This document shows, piece by piece, positions 45,972-59,850 of a stretch of 61,006 nt of DNA. The notes beneath the pieces are model-generated. The model was not told where the DNA came from, searched no databases, and worked only from the letters and a program-made list of their open reading frames with translations. Both the position numbers and the translations under genes were made by a program. The DNA comes from Setaria digitata (taxonomy: Eukaryota; Nematoda; Chromadorea; Rhabditida; Setariidae): contig RCAB01000394.1 in assembly GCA_003640385.1 (NCBI GenBank), positions 1 through 61,006 on the forward strand. The letters are read 5' to 3'. Numbering within the stretch: the first letter of the stretch is position 1; each line of letters begins with the position of its first letter.

Positions 45972-46005
<34 letters not shown>

Positions 46006-46573
46006 GAAAAAAGTAAAAATAAAATTAAACCCCAAATAGGGATGCAGAGTTTAAAAAACTTTAATGACATTTAAAATATTTCGAAGTGATTCATAGCCAA
46101 TATTCCCAACACATTTAAATATTCCGCTTTGAAAAAAAAAAAAAAAAATAGTAACTTATTGCGGTAATTAACTATTTATATTAATTCAACAATGATACAT
46201 TTATTCAAATTAAGCTTAAGCTTACTGCTTCTTACTAAAAAAGATTTACGCCGGAAGTTATTATTAAAATCAGTTGCTTAGATCAGTCGGTTAATTGTTG
46301 AAAATTTGTTTTGTAATCAATTTGATCTAGTTGCTTGCAGTATGAAAAGAGTAAAAATTTTCCAAACATTTGTCATTATCAACAAAAAGGTGGAAATCAA
46401 AAAAAAAAAAAAAACTGTCAAATATATGTGAAACATGGGAAAGTTTCGAGAAGAATTTTAGTAATTATGCATAAAAATTAAAAAGACTAGTAAATGTGTA
46501 TGTCAAGAAACGTGAAAAAAAAAAATAACAAAATATAAGTGAAAACGTAAAGAAAAAAGTAGAGGGAAGTAAA

Positions 46574-46772
46574 GTGATAAAATTTAAGTACAATAAAATT
46601 TAAGCATTTAAAAAATGACAAAATTTAAGCATTTAAAAAAATGATAAAATTTAAGTATTTAAAAAAATTATAAAATTTAGGTATTTAAAAAAAAAAAGAT
46701 GAAATTTAAGTATTTAAAAAAAAATGATAAAATTTAAGTATTTAAAAAAATGATAAAATTTAAATATTTGAT
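46574..46772. repeat. Minisatellite, unit about 26 bp, about seven copies
   Basis: The unit TGATAAAATTTAAGTATTT plus a variable A run repeats in tandem with small changes (GCATTT, GATGAAATT, TTATAAAATT). Unit length varies through the A run. Confidence 0.85.
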
Positions 46773-48300
46773 AATTCGATCAGCAAATGCGTTTGCTATT
46801 TGTGGTACCAAATAACTTCCACGTATTAATCTTAAGCCTAATAATTCACTGTGAAAAGAATTAATTAACATTATGCAATTGTGTAAAGAAGAAAATAGCA
46901 TTTATTTTAAAATTATAGATTTGGTTTTGAGAAAAGAAAAAAGTGAAATGAAGACGAAATTATTTTAAAGCATTTAGCTAACAAAAAAAAAAAAACCCAT
47001 AACTAGAAACGGATTCTTGTTTTAAGAAAAAAAAAAAGCTATTAGTCTCAAGTACAACGATTCATTGCGGGAAAAAGGTATCATTAATCAATTTTTAGCT
47101 TCGAAAATTACTAATTTCTGTTTCTTAAAATGGATTCAAACAATTAATAAGTCAAAAAAAAGAAAATGTAAATGAAAGAGAGCCATCATTTCTATATTTG
47201 ATGGCAATTAATGAGATATTTAATGAGATATCCTTGGGAATTATCAGAATATCGTCAATTATCCTCAATTTATTCTGTATTTTAGTTAGTTCCTTCCATT
47301 CGTGTTATACTTTTGAAGAAGTGAATTTGAATAAATTCAATGGAAAAAAAAAAAAAAAAGTAAGAAACGATAAGCTACAAAAAAGTTCATTTGGAATATT
47401 TTGCTATAATTTATACTATTTGCAATTATTGTCTTCCCCAAAATTCATAATAATGCTGAAACATTTAATTTAATTTAATTACTGTTTGTTGAGAAGGAAA
47501 CGGCAGGAATTTACTGAAATGATTTATATAATTAACATTATGATTATTTTTTTAATCAAATATTTCACTTTCAAATAAATACACATCGATTAGCTCTTTG
47601 GATTTCTAACATTCGGTAAATGTGTACATGATTTAAATGAGAATTATGAGATATATATTTTATATGCTCAAATTAACTAATAAACTGAGTGAACATTCTT
47701 TAAATAGCAATTTTATTGCTTTATTCTGTTTCATTTGTTAATTGCAACTTCAGTTATCTTAATTAATGAGTAATTAAAATACTAAATCCATTATGATATT
47801 GTAAGTTGATTCCAGATTAGAACTAAAAATTAAAAAAAAAAAAAAATAAAAGAATAAAAAAAAAAATGGAATTATTCTGTCCTTAATTCCTGAAATCTTA
47901 AAACCCTTAAAAATTTTAACATTCCACTTTCATGATCCAAATAATTCAAAAATGAAAAAATTTAGAAATTACTAGTAATAGATGCAATATACATCTGCTA
48001 CTAAGCAATCGTTTTAATAATTGTAATAACACTTTGAAAATTAATAAATATTTGGAAAAAATCGGTTTATTGAATTTTTATCGCAGAAAGAAAGGAAAAA
48101 AAAGAAAAACCTTTTTGTCGATGTTAGGAGATGAATCGTAAAATAAGAGATTAGCATATGGAAAAATAATTAAAATATACGAATAATTAAAAATATAGGC
48201 AACTAAATTATATAAATAATTAAAATACGTAAATAATGGAAGTTATTAAAAATGTCGAAATGATTAAAGCTTGCGAATAATTAAGATTGTAATATATAAT

Positions 48301-48549
48301 TAACCTCAGTGAGAATCTTTAAAGAAGTTACGTTGCAAAATATAAATATCTAGTAAATTTTAGCACTTTGGTAGGAGTAATTAGAAAAAATTTTAATTTC
48401 TAAAATTGACAAAAATTTTAAAATATTGCAAAATTTTATTGGTTCCAAAGAAATATTCAATTATTTAGTGTGGCACCACTTCCAATTTACCTTCCTTAAA
48501 TTGATATTACAATAATTCAGTGGTTTTTTTTAACCTCAGTGAGAATCTT
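48301..48549. repeat. 19-bp direct repeat pair
   Basis: TAACCTCAGTGAGAATCTT occurs at 48301-48319 and again, exactly, at 48531-48549. The sequence between is unrelated AT-rich DNA. Function unknown; possibly the ends of an old insertion. Confidence 0.7.
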
Positions 48550-50260
48550 CGCAAATGGAAGTTTTTTATAATTTACGATTTATGATTGGTACAGTTTACA
48601 ACTCGGATCATTTTTTTTTTTTTTTCATGTTTGTTCGATAAGCAGAAATATGAACAAAATATTAAGTTATAGAGAAGCTTTGGAAAAATATTTGCAAATT
48701 TAGTTGAAAAAAAAAAAAAAAAATATCAGAAGGAACTGAGGAAGGAATTTTATTCAAGAAAATAAAATATCAAATATAATAATGATAGCAATAATATTGC
48801 TATTAGATAACAATGATAAGAATCATTATTTCCAGCATGAATAGTAATTGTAATGAAATACTTGAAATATAATCATTGTCAATTGCTTCTATGCTAAGAT
48901 TAAACGGCTAATTAGTTTTTTGCAAGAAGCGATAACAATAAGAATGTTGATTAAGAAATATTAAATCATCTGATATCGTCTGTTTGTCGGAAAATTTCAT
49001 TAAATTAGGCTAGACTTAGTGCAAACAGAGGACTTGATCTTTTTTTGGAAAAGGTCATAAGAAATGGAAAGTTTTATCCTCATTAATACCTCAGGCTACA
49101 AAAATTTGCAATATTTTAGAAAAATTCTTTAGAGAGGTCATCCAAAACGGTGAAATCTTCTTTATCTCAGTGGTAATTAATTAATTAAGGAAAAAGTAGT
49201 TGATTAATTGATTAAAGTGGAGGAGGGCATTTGCGTTTTTACCTTCTTTTTCTCATCCAAAAACGATTGCTATGTTACATTAGAAAAAGTAACTCCTGAT
49301 ATTTTGACCATATTTTTTTTTTTTTTTTGCTTTGAAATTTCAACATCTGAAGAAAGTTTAGGGAAAATTTTGCAAGGCAAATCGAGAATGAAACATTTGA
49401 AATAGTCCGAAAATACGGACAAACCGGAAAAGTGATAATGTTGGACATAAATGAAATGTGAAAATACAAGAAAAATCGGAAGTGAAACATTTCAGGAAAA
49501 GTGAGACTAGAATGAAGGCTGAAAAATGAGGCAAAAAGCAAATATGGAAAAACTAAAAGCAGAATGCAGAAAAGACTGGCAAAAAAAAAAAAAAAAAAAA
49601 AAACGAAAATAATAAAAAGGAAGCTAAGTTGGAGAAAGAAAAGGAATTTGTCAAATTTTAAAAAGAAATTAAAATTGATCGTAGATTATTTTCACCAATA
49701 TTGATGGAAATATGTACAAACAGTTGACAGCGCTCCATGGAAAATGACAATTAAAATGTGAAAATTTTTTTGACATTTCTCGAGGTAAATTATTTGTTCA
49801 AATTGAATTATCAAAGTAAGCTTCAAAAGTATTTTCTCTTTCTCATTACAGATGAGAAAAAATATATGCCTGAAGAAATTAATTTTACTTCAAAGCATGT
49901 AAATGAAATTTGAGTGAATAAATATTTTTTTAATGTTCGAAAAGATTTTAATCAGTTGAGTGGATAAATAGCATCTAAAAACTTTTTTCTGTATACTGGC
50001 AGAATGATGGAACAGCAAAACATAACAACAGTAATTTTACAAATACTACTGAATTTGATGAGAAATAATTAATTTAAATTGGAGTTACAGAGGAAGGAAG
50101 GATGCGGGCTTTTTTTTTTTTTTTTGATGAAATTATATTTCTAATAGGTTTTATTTTCAGATATTAACCGAGTAGTGATATCTTTAGGTATTTTCAGGTA
50201 ACCGAATAAGCCATATTTCTCTGTAAATTTTCGTTTCTTTTTCTACCTCTCCTTACAATT

Positions 50261-50290
50261 AATTAATAACATGCATGCATGTTATTAATT
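50261..50290. repeat. Perfect 30-bp palindrome
   Basis: Half site AATTAATAACATGCA, followed directly by its reverse complement with no loop. Contains overlapping ATGCAT sites. Could be a protein-binding dyad or a cruciform-forming site. Confidence 0.95.
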
Positions 50291-52760
50291 TCAATATAAA
50301 AAGAAAATTACAGTACGAATTTTAATTTGCTTTCCATGAAAAGAACGATTATTTTTATCTAATTAATCAGTTAACTGTAAGTGCTATATTTATTGTACAA
50401 AATTTCTGCTATCATTGTTCAATTTTAATTAGTAATATTTGAAAATGAATATGAGTGAATATGACGGGAGGGGGATTCTTCCTCGAACGTGCTAACATTC
50501 AGATAAGACTGATGAATAAATGAATTAATTAATTAAATCTATGATTCTTTGAAACAAATTCCTCTTCTTCTTTCTTTCTTACAATCCTGATCACTTAACA
50601 TCCACATCGAAATTATATAATGAAAAACTGAATTAGAGTTCATCATGAAATGAAATAGTAATTAAAATACAATATCAGTTTAAAATTAGCAGGAAGAGAG
50701 TAGGAGAAAGAGGTAAAAGTATAGGAAGAAAAAGATCTCTTTAAATATGTGAATAAATTTTATAATTTATTAAATTCCTGAGAAAAACGAAGATAACAGA
50801 GAGCGAAGGAGAGAGAGGTAACTGTGGATTGAAAGGGAAGAAGTCCGCTAACTGAAATGAAGCTTTTTTCTAAAATAAGCTTAGCATGAGTAATCACTTT
50901 GCATGGAAGGCTTTTGGTCTAATCTAGTTCTGTCATAGCCCTGTCTAGGCTTAATTATGTCAGCAGATAGTCAGAACGAGGGGTGGAATAGACGATGAAA
51001 ATCATCGAAACAAATGATGTGTGACGAGCCTTCGCCTTTTTTTTCTTTTTGTTAATTAAAGCTAGGCAATGGTTGAAAATCTTATTCTTAAGAGATTTTG
51101 ACTTAGGCTCAGACTGAAAAAAAAAAAAAAAAATAAGCTAGACAAAGAGAGATATGCTGTCGCAAACAGATTCTCATATATAAAGAACAATCTCAAGGAT
51201 GATGATAAGCAACAGATAGTGACATCTTTTCTTTCAAAATTTTCAAGCAAGTATATTGATACATTCTTCGAGAGTGACAGATGACATCGAGAAAATTGGG
51301 ACTACTTATGAGAGTTACTTTTAGTGCATATGAAAATATGCACTTCTATTTAATAGAGTAATAATCTTACAGGGAAAAATTGCGCCTCTTATCAGTATTT
51401 TCTAAAAAGCATATATTCGGTTAGAAATGAACTGATGATATGCTGCAAAATCATGAGCCAGAAAATGATCAGTAATTCCGAAACTATTTTTGGAAGCGAA
51501 GAAAGCATAGAGATAGATATGTTATTACTCTCTTGGCCACAATTACATTTGCCAATTTCTCTAATGTCTAGTTTTAAACATAATTTAGCTAACTTTAGTT
51601 AATTGAAAAATTTATTTTCAAGTGGAAAAAAAATGTGGAGAGTAATGAAAGTTTTTCGAACACAACAATACTAAACATCAGTTAACCGATAATTTTATCT
51701 AAAATAAAAAACATTTTAGGAAGAAAAATAGGAAAGAAATGGTTTTCGAAGAATTCTTTTAAAGAAATTTTTTAGGATATTTTATCATAAAAACATTATT
51801 AAATCGTAAAAAGTGCAACTTTTCCAACTGAATAATTATTTTTTGGAATTTTAGAAGAAAAAAATGAATTTTTTTTTTTTTTTTTTCAACAACATGAGAA
51901 CACGTAACGACGTAAAGTAGACGTAATTTTAAAAATAACGAATGAAAAATTATAAAATGAGATTATCGTTACCGATCTATTTCAGCAAGTGGAAGAAAAT
52001 AATGTTTGTTGAATGAAAGAAAGAAAATAGGAAAATTAATTAAGAAAATTTACGAAAATTTCAATTTATTTAGGGAAATAAATTTTTTTTTAAATGCGCG
52101 AACAATGAAACTAGTTTCATCCGCAGCCAAACGTTTGAGATATGTGAATGATGATAAATTGATGAAACACTGAAACATTATTCCAAGGTTAAATGATTTT
52201 CACTGAACTTGGAAAATTAGAACGTTGTTCATTTATTTGACCGTCATTTAATTAGCAGAGCTTATTCTTTTTTCTTTTTTTTTTTTTTTTTTTTCATTTA
52301 GATCACTGAAAGATATTTCAAATGATATTTCACGATATATGCATTTTTATCAGTCATCGATGTGAAAATTTTTGATAAATAATTTGACATCAACAAATTG
52401 TCCGCTTGAATTCAATCAATTTTTAATGAATATGTGTGAAAAAATTTTTTTTTTTTTTTGGTTTAGTAAATAATAAAACAAAAATTTTTGATATTGTTTT
52501 TATTCAGAAAGTTTGAGAAAATGAAATTTTATTTCTAAAAAATGAAATAATTCTCAAATTTATTAGACAAATTTAAAGTGGAAAAAATTTGAAAATGATG
52601 CGAATGTTGCCACTGAATCCCACAGAATTGTCGTCTTCTGAATTTAGAATCTGAAACTTCGAAACGAGTTCATCTGTTCGTCATTATTGGAAATTTTAGG
52701 AAATAGCAACAGATGTGCTGTCTGCTGCCCTTAGCCAAAGAGAGTGCTGCTATGAGACGA

Positions 52761-52770
52761 CCGATTTATA
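52761..52770 (-). promoter_or_regulatory. TATA-box-like element
   Basis: TATAAATCGG on the minus strand lies within a patch of mixed composition (52680-52840). Downstream on the same strand is a CAGCAC/CTCTCTTTGG region that could hold a start site. It could be a distal promoter of the smoothelin-like gene, 7 kb from its ATG. No transcript evidence. Confidence 0.2.
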
Positions 52771-53475
52771 AGTGCAAAAGAGACTTTAGAGCTAGCTGAG
52801 CCTAGTTCAATTCAGTTCACTTCATTTTCAAGCCAATTTGCTCGGCTCAATTCAATTTAGCCTAATTGATTGCAGTAAATATACAGGTTTTCAACGCATT
52901 TTTTCAGTTCTTTCTTCGAACAGACAAAGGAATTGTAACGAATGATAAAAAGAGTTGAATTGATAGATTTCTAAGTTTCTTCCTCTCTACATATGAACTG
53001 CCATGGATAAGTGTAATGTGTACGTGGGCCTAAGCGTTTAAAGTATACATATATATATTTATAAGCGTGAAAAAGCGTGTAATGTATATATATATATATA
53101 AATTTATGGTATATATATATGAGTTTTTTAAATTAGAACAACTGAAGTTGTTTTCCGAAGCACTACTATGTCAGCAAACATTGAAATAGCACCTAAACTA
53201 ATTAAAAGTCTTTTAACTGCTACATAGAAACAAAGCAAAAGAGAAATTAAAATTTTCGATTGTATTTCAAGAAATGTAGAATTATTTATTCAAATATAAA
53301 CAAAATTGAAATCAGTTATGATGAGGAAAAAAAAAAAAGTAACATATAACAATTTCGCTTTTTAAAACAGTCAGCAATTAAAATGCATACATTTCTTTTC
53401 TTTAAATATGTATAAATTTCATTCCTGTTTTTGATTATTTTAAAAGGCTAATTTCTATATATTACGGATATATAT

Positions 53476-53721
53476 ATATTTTTACTACTTCTAATTTAAT
53501 ATTTTAGAAGAAATTTTTTCTACATATATATATATATAATAAAAGAAAGGAACATACCAGGAAATGTTAAAATCAACGGGAATTGAAACAAAATTTAAAA
53601 AAAAAAAAGAGCAAAATTGAATTCGTAAATCAAATTTTATTGCAACGAATACTTGCCAAAGTATAAAAACGTAATATTTTACTACTCTAATTTAATATTT
53701 TAGAAGAGATTTTTTTTTTCT
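53476..53721. repeat. Direct repeat pair of about 40 bp
   Basis: TTTTACTACTTCTAATTTAA plus a following TTTTAGAAGAAATTTTTTCTA segment (about 53479-53521) recurs with few changes at about 53676-53721. Confidence 0.65.
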
Positions 53722-54388
53722 ATGAATTCTCAGGAATTCTAGGCCATCAAATTTTATTTGTACTTGCTCTATGTATTATAAAATTATTGGTTGGTATTAG
53801 AGATTTTAGAAATTTTTGGAAATCTATTTACAGGAGGAAAAAAAAAAAATTTTGTTTAGAGCGGAGAAAAAAAAAAAAAAAAAACATATCAAATAACTTT
53901 AATAATAGAATAGTTTTAATTTATTTTTATTTTTATGATAGTGATAAAATATGCATTCATTTCCATTAAAATGAAAACATATTTTATTTTATTAAATGAA
54001 TATCACGAGTATCTTGCTGTTAATTTAAGGATTTTTTGGCTTGAAATGAATTGATATTAACAGTTGGAAAAGAAAACATATCTTGGTAATCTGTTAAGCT
54101 TTAATTTTGGAAGATATGAATTTAAAAATATTAAGAAGTGGTAATTCAGTCCTTCAGCAGTATTTTAAATTACTTGTAAAAGAATGTTTCCATTTCTGTT
54201 TGAAATATTTAGAATTTCTAAAACAAGCATTGTTGACGATCAAATAATAATGTTTCATTTTAAAGTCTATGCAGGAAATGAACTAACCTTTTTGCCTTTC
54301 TCCTTTTTTCTAAAAAAAAAAAAATTTCAAATTTTTCTATTTTTTTTTTTTGACCTTTTTGGAGTGATTACTTTAATTATTGTTATGT

Positions 54389-54537
54389 TTCTTCTAAATT
54401 CCATTGGAATATTTACATTTCATGGCTCTTTTGTTCATATTCAATTGTAATAATTATTTTTGCAAATTTCCTCCTGAAACGAGGAAGGAAATTAGCAAAA
54501 AGTTGAAATGTAAATATTCCAGTGGAATTTAGAAGGA
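54389..54537. repeat. Nested fold-back structure
   Basis: Outer arms 54389-54421 and 54505-54537 are inverse copies over about 33 bp with one clear mismatch (shared core TTCTAAATTCCA and GGAATATTTACATTTCA). Inside them, about 54457-54502 forms a second hairpin (TTTTTGC, AATTTCC paired with GGAAATT, GCAAAAA) with a small loop near CTGAAACG. No coding potential seen. Confidence 0.85.
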
Positions 54538-56116
54538 GAAATGCAGAAAATTTTGCAAATTAAAAATTACTATTGCCTCAATTTTATCATTTACAATTGT
54601 GTAATCAGTCGGTTATTATTACTATTATTATTCAAGTGTCCAAAAAGTTTGTCGTTGAAATCTAAAGTAACATTCAACATATTCATAAATAAATACTTGC
54701 ATAAATGAGTTTGTATTGAGTAGTAACCCGTCAGATATATATATATATATATATATAAAATAGAAATTCTGATAGGAATCGAATTGTGGAAATGAAATTA
54801 AGCTAGGTATGATTTGATTTCAGTTGATTTATTCTGCAAAGGAGATAGACCAAAGAGTATTTATTTTTCACCTATTCCTCTATCCGTATATGATTTTTTT
54901 GGCCAGTTCTTTCCTTGGCTATTAGCCAGATTGCAATTATTGTATATTGAAAATTGATTTGAAGCTTGCTGTATAATAAGATAATGAGACGGCAGCTATG
55001 TCATCATCATTAGTGATGAGAAATTGAAAGTCCAATGTCTAATTTGGATAGTTTCATTTCTGCCAATAAAAATTATTCAACATGTCGTAATGATGTGAAA
55101 TAATATTGGAGGAAATGGATTTTGAGACTAGACAGCAAAATGTAGAAAAGTTAAAGTGTAATGAAAAAGTGAATTTTAAAAAGAATGAAGACGAAAAAGT
55201 AGCCAAGTAGTAATAAAGAGAGGAAAAAAGAATTTAAACAAAAAACTTTTAGGAAAAAAGAGAGTGAAGTAGCTTGGCTTTGAAAAAGGAAAAATGCAAA
55301 ATGAAAAAGAAAATGAATGAAGTAAAGCTTTGAAAACTGAAAAAGTAGTCTAGCCTTAAATATAAAAAATGAATTAGCAATTTAGTTTTAAAGAAAAAAA
55401 AAAAAAAAGAGGGTAGCCTTCATTAATAAAGGAAATGAATTCAATTTGCAAACGAGGAATAGGAAAAACAGACTGAGTTCTAGACTTAGCCTAGACCAAG
55501 AGTGTCCTGACCCTTCCCTCCAGGGAATCCGTTGTCCGTGCCAACAACAAACATTCATCCGGCTCACTCCATTGCTTTTTTTTCGAAATTTTTTTTTAAT
55601 TCCTTAAATATTATTTCATTTAGATAGTTTAAAGCATCTCTGTCTCTCCATTACATCGGTATCAAGATTGAAAATCATGATTATCGTACTATGTCTATCA
55701 TATCAGATATCATGACTATCGCATCTTTATCACTATAATCACATGATTGATCCGTTTCATAAATCAGGGCCACTTATTTTCTTCAGTTTCTTATAATTCA
55801 AGCCAAGACATATAAGAAAGATTGCATTCAAAAATCAATGCATTAATAAATGGCGAATAATTGATTACTGCTACTGATTTATTCAGTTGCATTTCATAAT
55901 TGCTTATTTTCCTTCTTAATTGCTATAGCACTAAACTGAAAGTTCTGTACAATAAATCTTGGACAGAAAATGAAACTTCATAAAAGAAAGATTAAAATAA
56001 AGAGAAAATTTGATCTGCATTGATGCAAATTAAATAATTAATGACTTAAAAATAACGGGACAGAACTGTAGAAAGAAATGCAAGAAATTCATAGGCTTAA
56101 TAGCATTTCTGGTATA

Positions 56117-56789
56117 AATTTATACGCAATGTATTCAGCGCATTTCTCCTCGAGAGCGGTAATTTTTCTCACTAAACATTCATTTTGATTGAAATTTTTA
56201 TCGATTTTTCGAAATTTAAAAATAGCAAAAATGTTGAGAATTCATTAGGGTCGACTTTTCCGGAACAGTATTTTGAGTGAAATTGCAAATTGGTAAATAA
56301 ATTTGGAGAAAACGCAAGCAAAAATTGAGCCATTTGTTAATTTACGTTAGAAAAAGTAATTGATTTTCTTCGCCTTTTTTCTATTATCTATCTCATTTAC
56401 TTATTCTCTATTATTTATTACTATTATTAATTGTAATGACTGATTAATGAACTCGCTTAAAGTAATAAACTATTCCGTTCCTTTTTCCCACAAATTCTCA
56501 CATGTAAATTGCAACTTCCTCCTGCTGAATGATATAATAACAAAAAATTTTTACATATAATGTAGAATTAAAGCCTTCGTATGACAACATAACATAAATT
56601 AACAAATGACTCAATTTTTGCCTTCGTTTTCCCCAATACAATCTTACTTGAAATACTGTTCCGGAAAGGTCGACCTAAATTAATTCTTAGTATTTTTCTC
56701 ATTGTTAAATTTCGATAAATCGGTAAAAATCTCAATCGAATAGTAGTTGTCTCTTGACATGAGAAATGCTTCATAATTGTGAAAATTTG
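56117..56789. repeat. Long inverted repeat, arms about 200 bp
   Basis: The left arm (about 56117-56349) and right arm (about 56591-56789) are inverted diverged copies around a spacer of about 240 bp. Shared blocks include TTTCCGGAACAGTATTT, GGTCGAC, GGCAAAAATTGAG or its one-base variant, CATTTGTTAATTTA and GCATTTCTC, in matching inverse order. The right arm lacks about 15 bp present in the left. A 78-aa open frame on the minus strand (56568-56804) covers the right arm but matches no family I know. Likely a fold-back/MITE-type element or an old inverted duplication. Confidence 0.85.
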
Positions 56790-59700
56790 TTGCCCATTTG
56801 TCATTCATTTGGTAGAGTCAGTGAAAGTTAATATGATTGGCTAATTACGATTGAATAATCAAGCATAATGCTTAATTCACCGATCAATCTAATATTAATG
56901 ATTTGTTAGTATTTTTAGTTAATAATCCATAATAACTGATTCAATTTTAAATCATTGAACGATGTTTTAAATGATTGCTAAAGTTTTACAAAACTGTTAC
57001 ATTAATCCATTTCAAATTTTCTGTCATTTTCACTAAGCAGCTAGAAATTTCAATTAATTATTTCAATTACGCTACCATTTGCTTAGTACCAGAACTGGAC
57101 AAGGTTTGGCTTACCGATTAGTGAATATCAAATGGCTAATTAAACTAACCTTTTATAGTTACAAATTTTTAAATGAATTATTAGTTACAGAATACCAATA
57201 CATACTTTGAACTAATAAAAATATTAAACACTTTTAGCTAACACAATAATTTTCAACTACGTATAAATATGACATACAAAGAATTCTAAACCAAAATTAT
57301 TCATTTGTCATCCGAAATTAAAATTCAAATTCTCCAATTACTCTAGCTCTGTCTCGCTATTTAATTAGGCAAAATTATACGGGGAAGTAATATAAGCTAA
57401 AGCGATGAATACGAAAAGTATTCCAGGTTCTATTGATGATTGGGACAAATGATATCATTCCTATGAGTTAGTGAAACTTCGGGGGACAACGATGACCTAA
57501 AAATCGGGTAATGCATTTATTATTCAGGTGCACTCATTGTTAACGGTAAATAAAAACATGATGATTTCCTAAGGATGGCCTTCAGTGGAGAACTTCACAA
57601 AGTGGTACACAAATCTACATAATATCATAAATAATATGGAATGGGTTAATTTCAAATTAAAATTTATACTGTGAAAGAAGAGTAAATTATGCAGTGAATT
57701 TAAACTTCATTCATGGTAAAAAAAAAATTTTATCATGTAAATGAATGAAACACTGAAATGACTGTATAATAAAATTGTTAAATGATTAACTGCAGTTGTT
57801 AATTACTGATATAAATTACACAGTGCTTTAGACTATCATTAAAAATTATGAAAGTAAAGTTCATAAAAAAATGTATGCATCAATTATTCGATCTTACAGG
57901 ATAAGGATCTAGTTTGCAGTAATGATTATACAAGTGACAAAATTTAAAATGCATTCAATCAGGAAAAGTTTTTTGGTTTCTAGTTGATAGAATTCACTTC
58001 TGATCATGATTATTAGTCGATTCAACCGATCATGGATTCAGTTTGACTCGCAAATCCAGAATCGTTAATTATTATTTGGTTATTTCTTTATTTGAGGATT
58101 TTTTACTTATTATTCTGCAAAAAAAAAAAAAAAAGAGAGTATTTAGACATAAAAAATTGTGAAAGAATCGAGGAGCAGGCATATCGTGTGAATAATTTAA
58201 TATAATTAAGTAATTTTATTCGTGCAAATGGTGTGTTATAATTAAAAAATTTCGTTATCGTAAATAGTTTACTACAATTAAATACTCTACAGGAAAGTAA
58301 TTCAAACTCATTTTTCTTTTTTTTTTAATACTAAATAATCACTTCGAAGATTAAATTATTATTATTCGTTTATAGTTCAGGAAGAATAAGCATTTATTTA
58401 TAGACAGAAGTTTATGGTAACATACGGTAGTAACGTTGGTAAAAGATTTTTAGCCACATTATGGATTTTTTGGCTTTTTAATACTTATGGAATGTTGCTA
58501 ATTAATGTTAGTACTGTAATAAGACAAGTTCGAATTATCATTATGGTGACATCGATGACAATATCTTAATCTGAACATTTCCCAATCTGTGCAGTATTAT
58601 TTATCATTTGAATGGAATGTGTTATCATTATCAAATGTCATTTTTACACCATCGGTCATTTTATGAATACTATGTGTTTCTGATATAAGATTAGCGCCAT
58701 GCCGATGATAATACGCCCATAACATGACAGTATGACATTTATTTTAATTAATCAATTAAATGAATGCAACTGTTTAGTATTTTCCTTTCGATACACATAG
58801 CAATCTGGTGCGAACACGTGAGCAATTGAAATATGGAACATAAATTATATTCAATTTTAATTAATTAATCGAATGGATGGACTGTTTTATTGGCACCTCT
58901 GCAAAAAAAAAAAAAATGACTCAAAAAGTAAATAATTTTAATTGAATGATTAGAATTAATAAATGAAGTGATGGAAGATATCTTACAGGTGGAATTATCA
59001 ATAAATAGTAAATTTGGCTGGATAAATAGTTCGACATCTAAATGGACGGAGAAATTTAGCACAGTGGTACTTAATTATAGCTTTTAAGTTGATTTGATTG
59101 CATGACAAGCAATAATGAAATTTGCAATCATGCAAATTTGAAAATTAAACATTTGTATTAACTACATCGATATTTAAATTCGAAAAATTTCGCAAAAATA
59201 AGAATGCTCACATAATATTTAAAAGTTTGTGGAATACAACACAACAGAATGAAAATTTTAAAATTAAAGTGCGAAATTAGTTTGCAGCAAATTGATGCTT
59301 CAAATATATATATTTATTTAGAAGCGTTTTAGAAAAAAAAAAAATTTAAAAAAAAAAAGAAAAGAAAAAAAATAAAAACCTTAAAAAGGTAGAAGACGCA
59401 GGATGGAAAATGGAAAGAAGGTGAAATTAACAAAATTACGATATTATATTGCAGATTAAGTAAAATGAAAGAAGTATAGGAAGCAAATTTGTATTGAAAC
59501 TAAGCAATGAAAATCTTTTATGAGGTATATTTAAGATAAATATTATCCTCATTATGCATATTACTATTATTATAATTAGAGTCGCAAATAATGAACAATA
59601 ATAGCAAAACAATTGCGACAGAAAAATAACGATATGCTAATAGTTCACGATGGTTTAATTATCTTATCATGAAAATCAGAATAGAGTACGTTGTTGGCAT

Positions 59701-59850
59701 CGTTGTTATTGCAATTAAAATTATTATCATTTTCATTGCTAGTTACTATTAGTATTATGAATAATAGTTATTGAGTTATTATGATGAGCAATTATCATTA
59801 TCTCCACTGATATTTAGGTTGACCAGTAGTTTACTGAATAGAATTTTTGC

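Noticed and set aside
54916..54929. TTGGCTATTAGCCA, resembling a nuclear factor I dyad
   Set aside because: A single short match far from any supported start site; expected occasionally by chance.
56568..56804. 78-aa minus-strand frame in the right arm of the long inverted repeat
   Set aside because: I could not recover a matching frame in the left arm, and no family was recognised; kept only as part of the repeat description.
58865..58898. Minus-strand T-tract plus GCAG followed by a 10-codon frame (GANKTVHPFD) and stop
   Set aside because: The acceptor is good, but the frame is too short to judge and no matching exon was found to the right.
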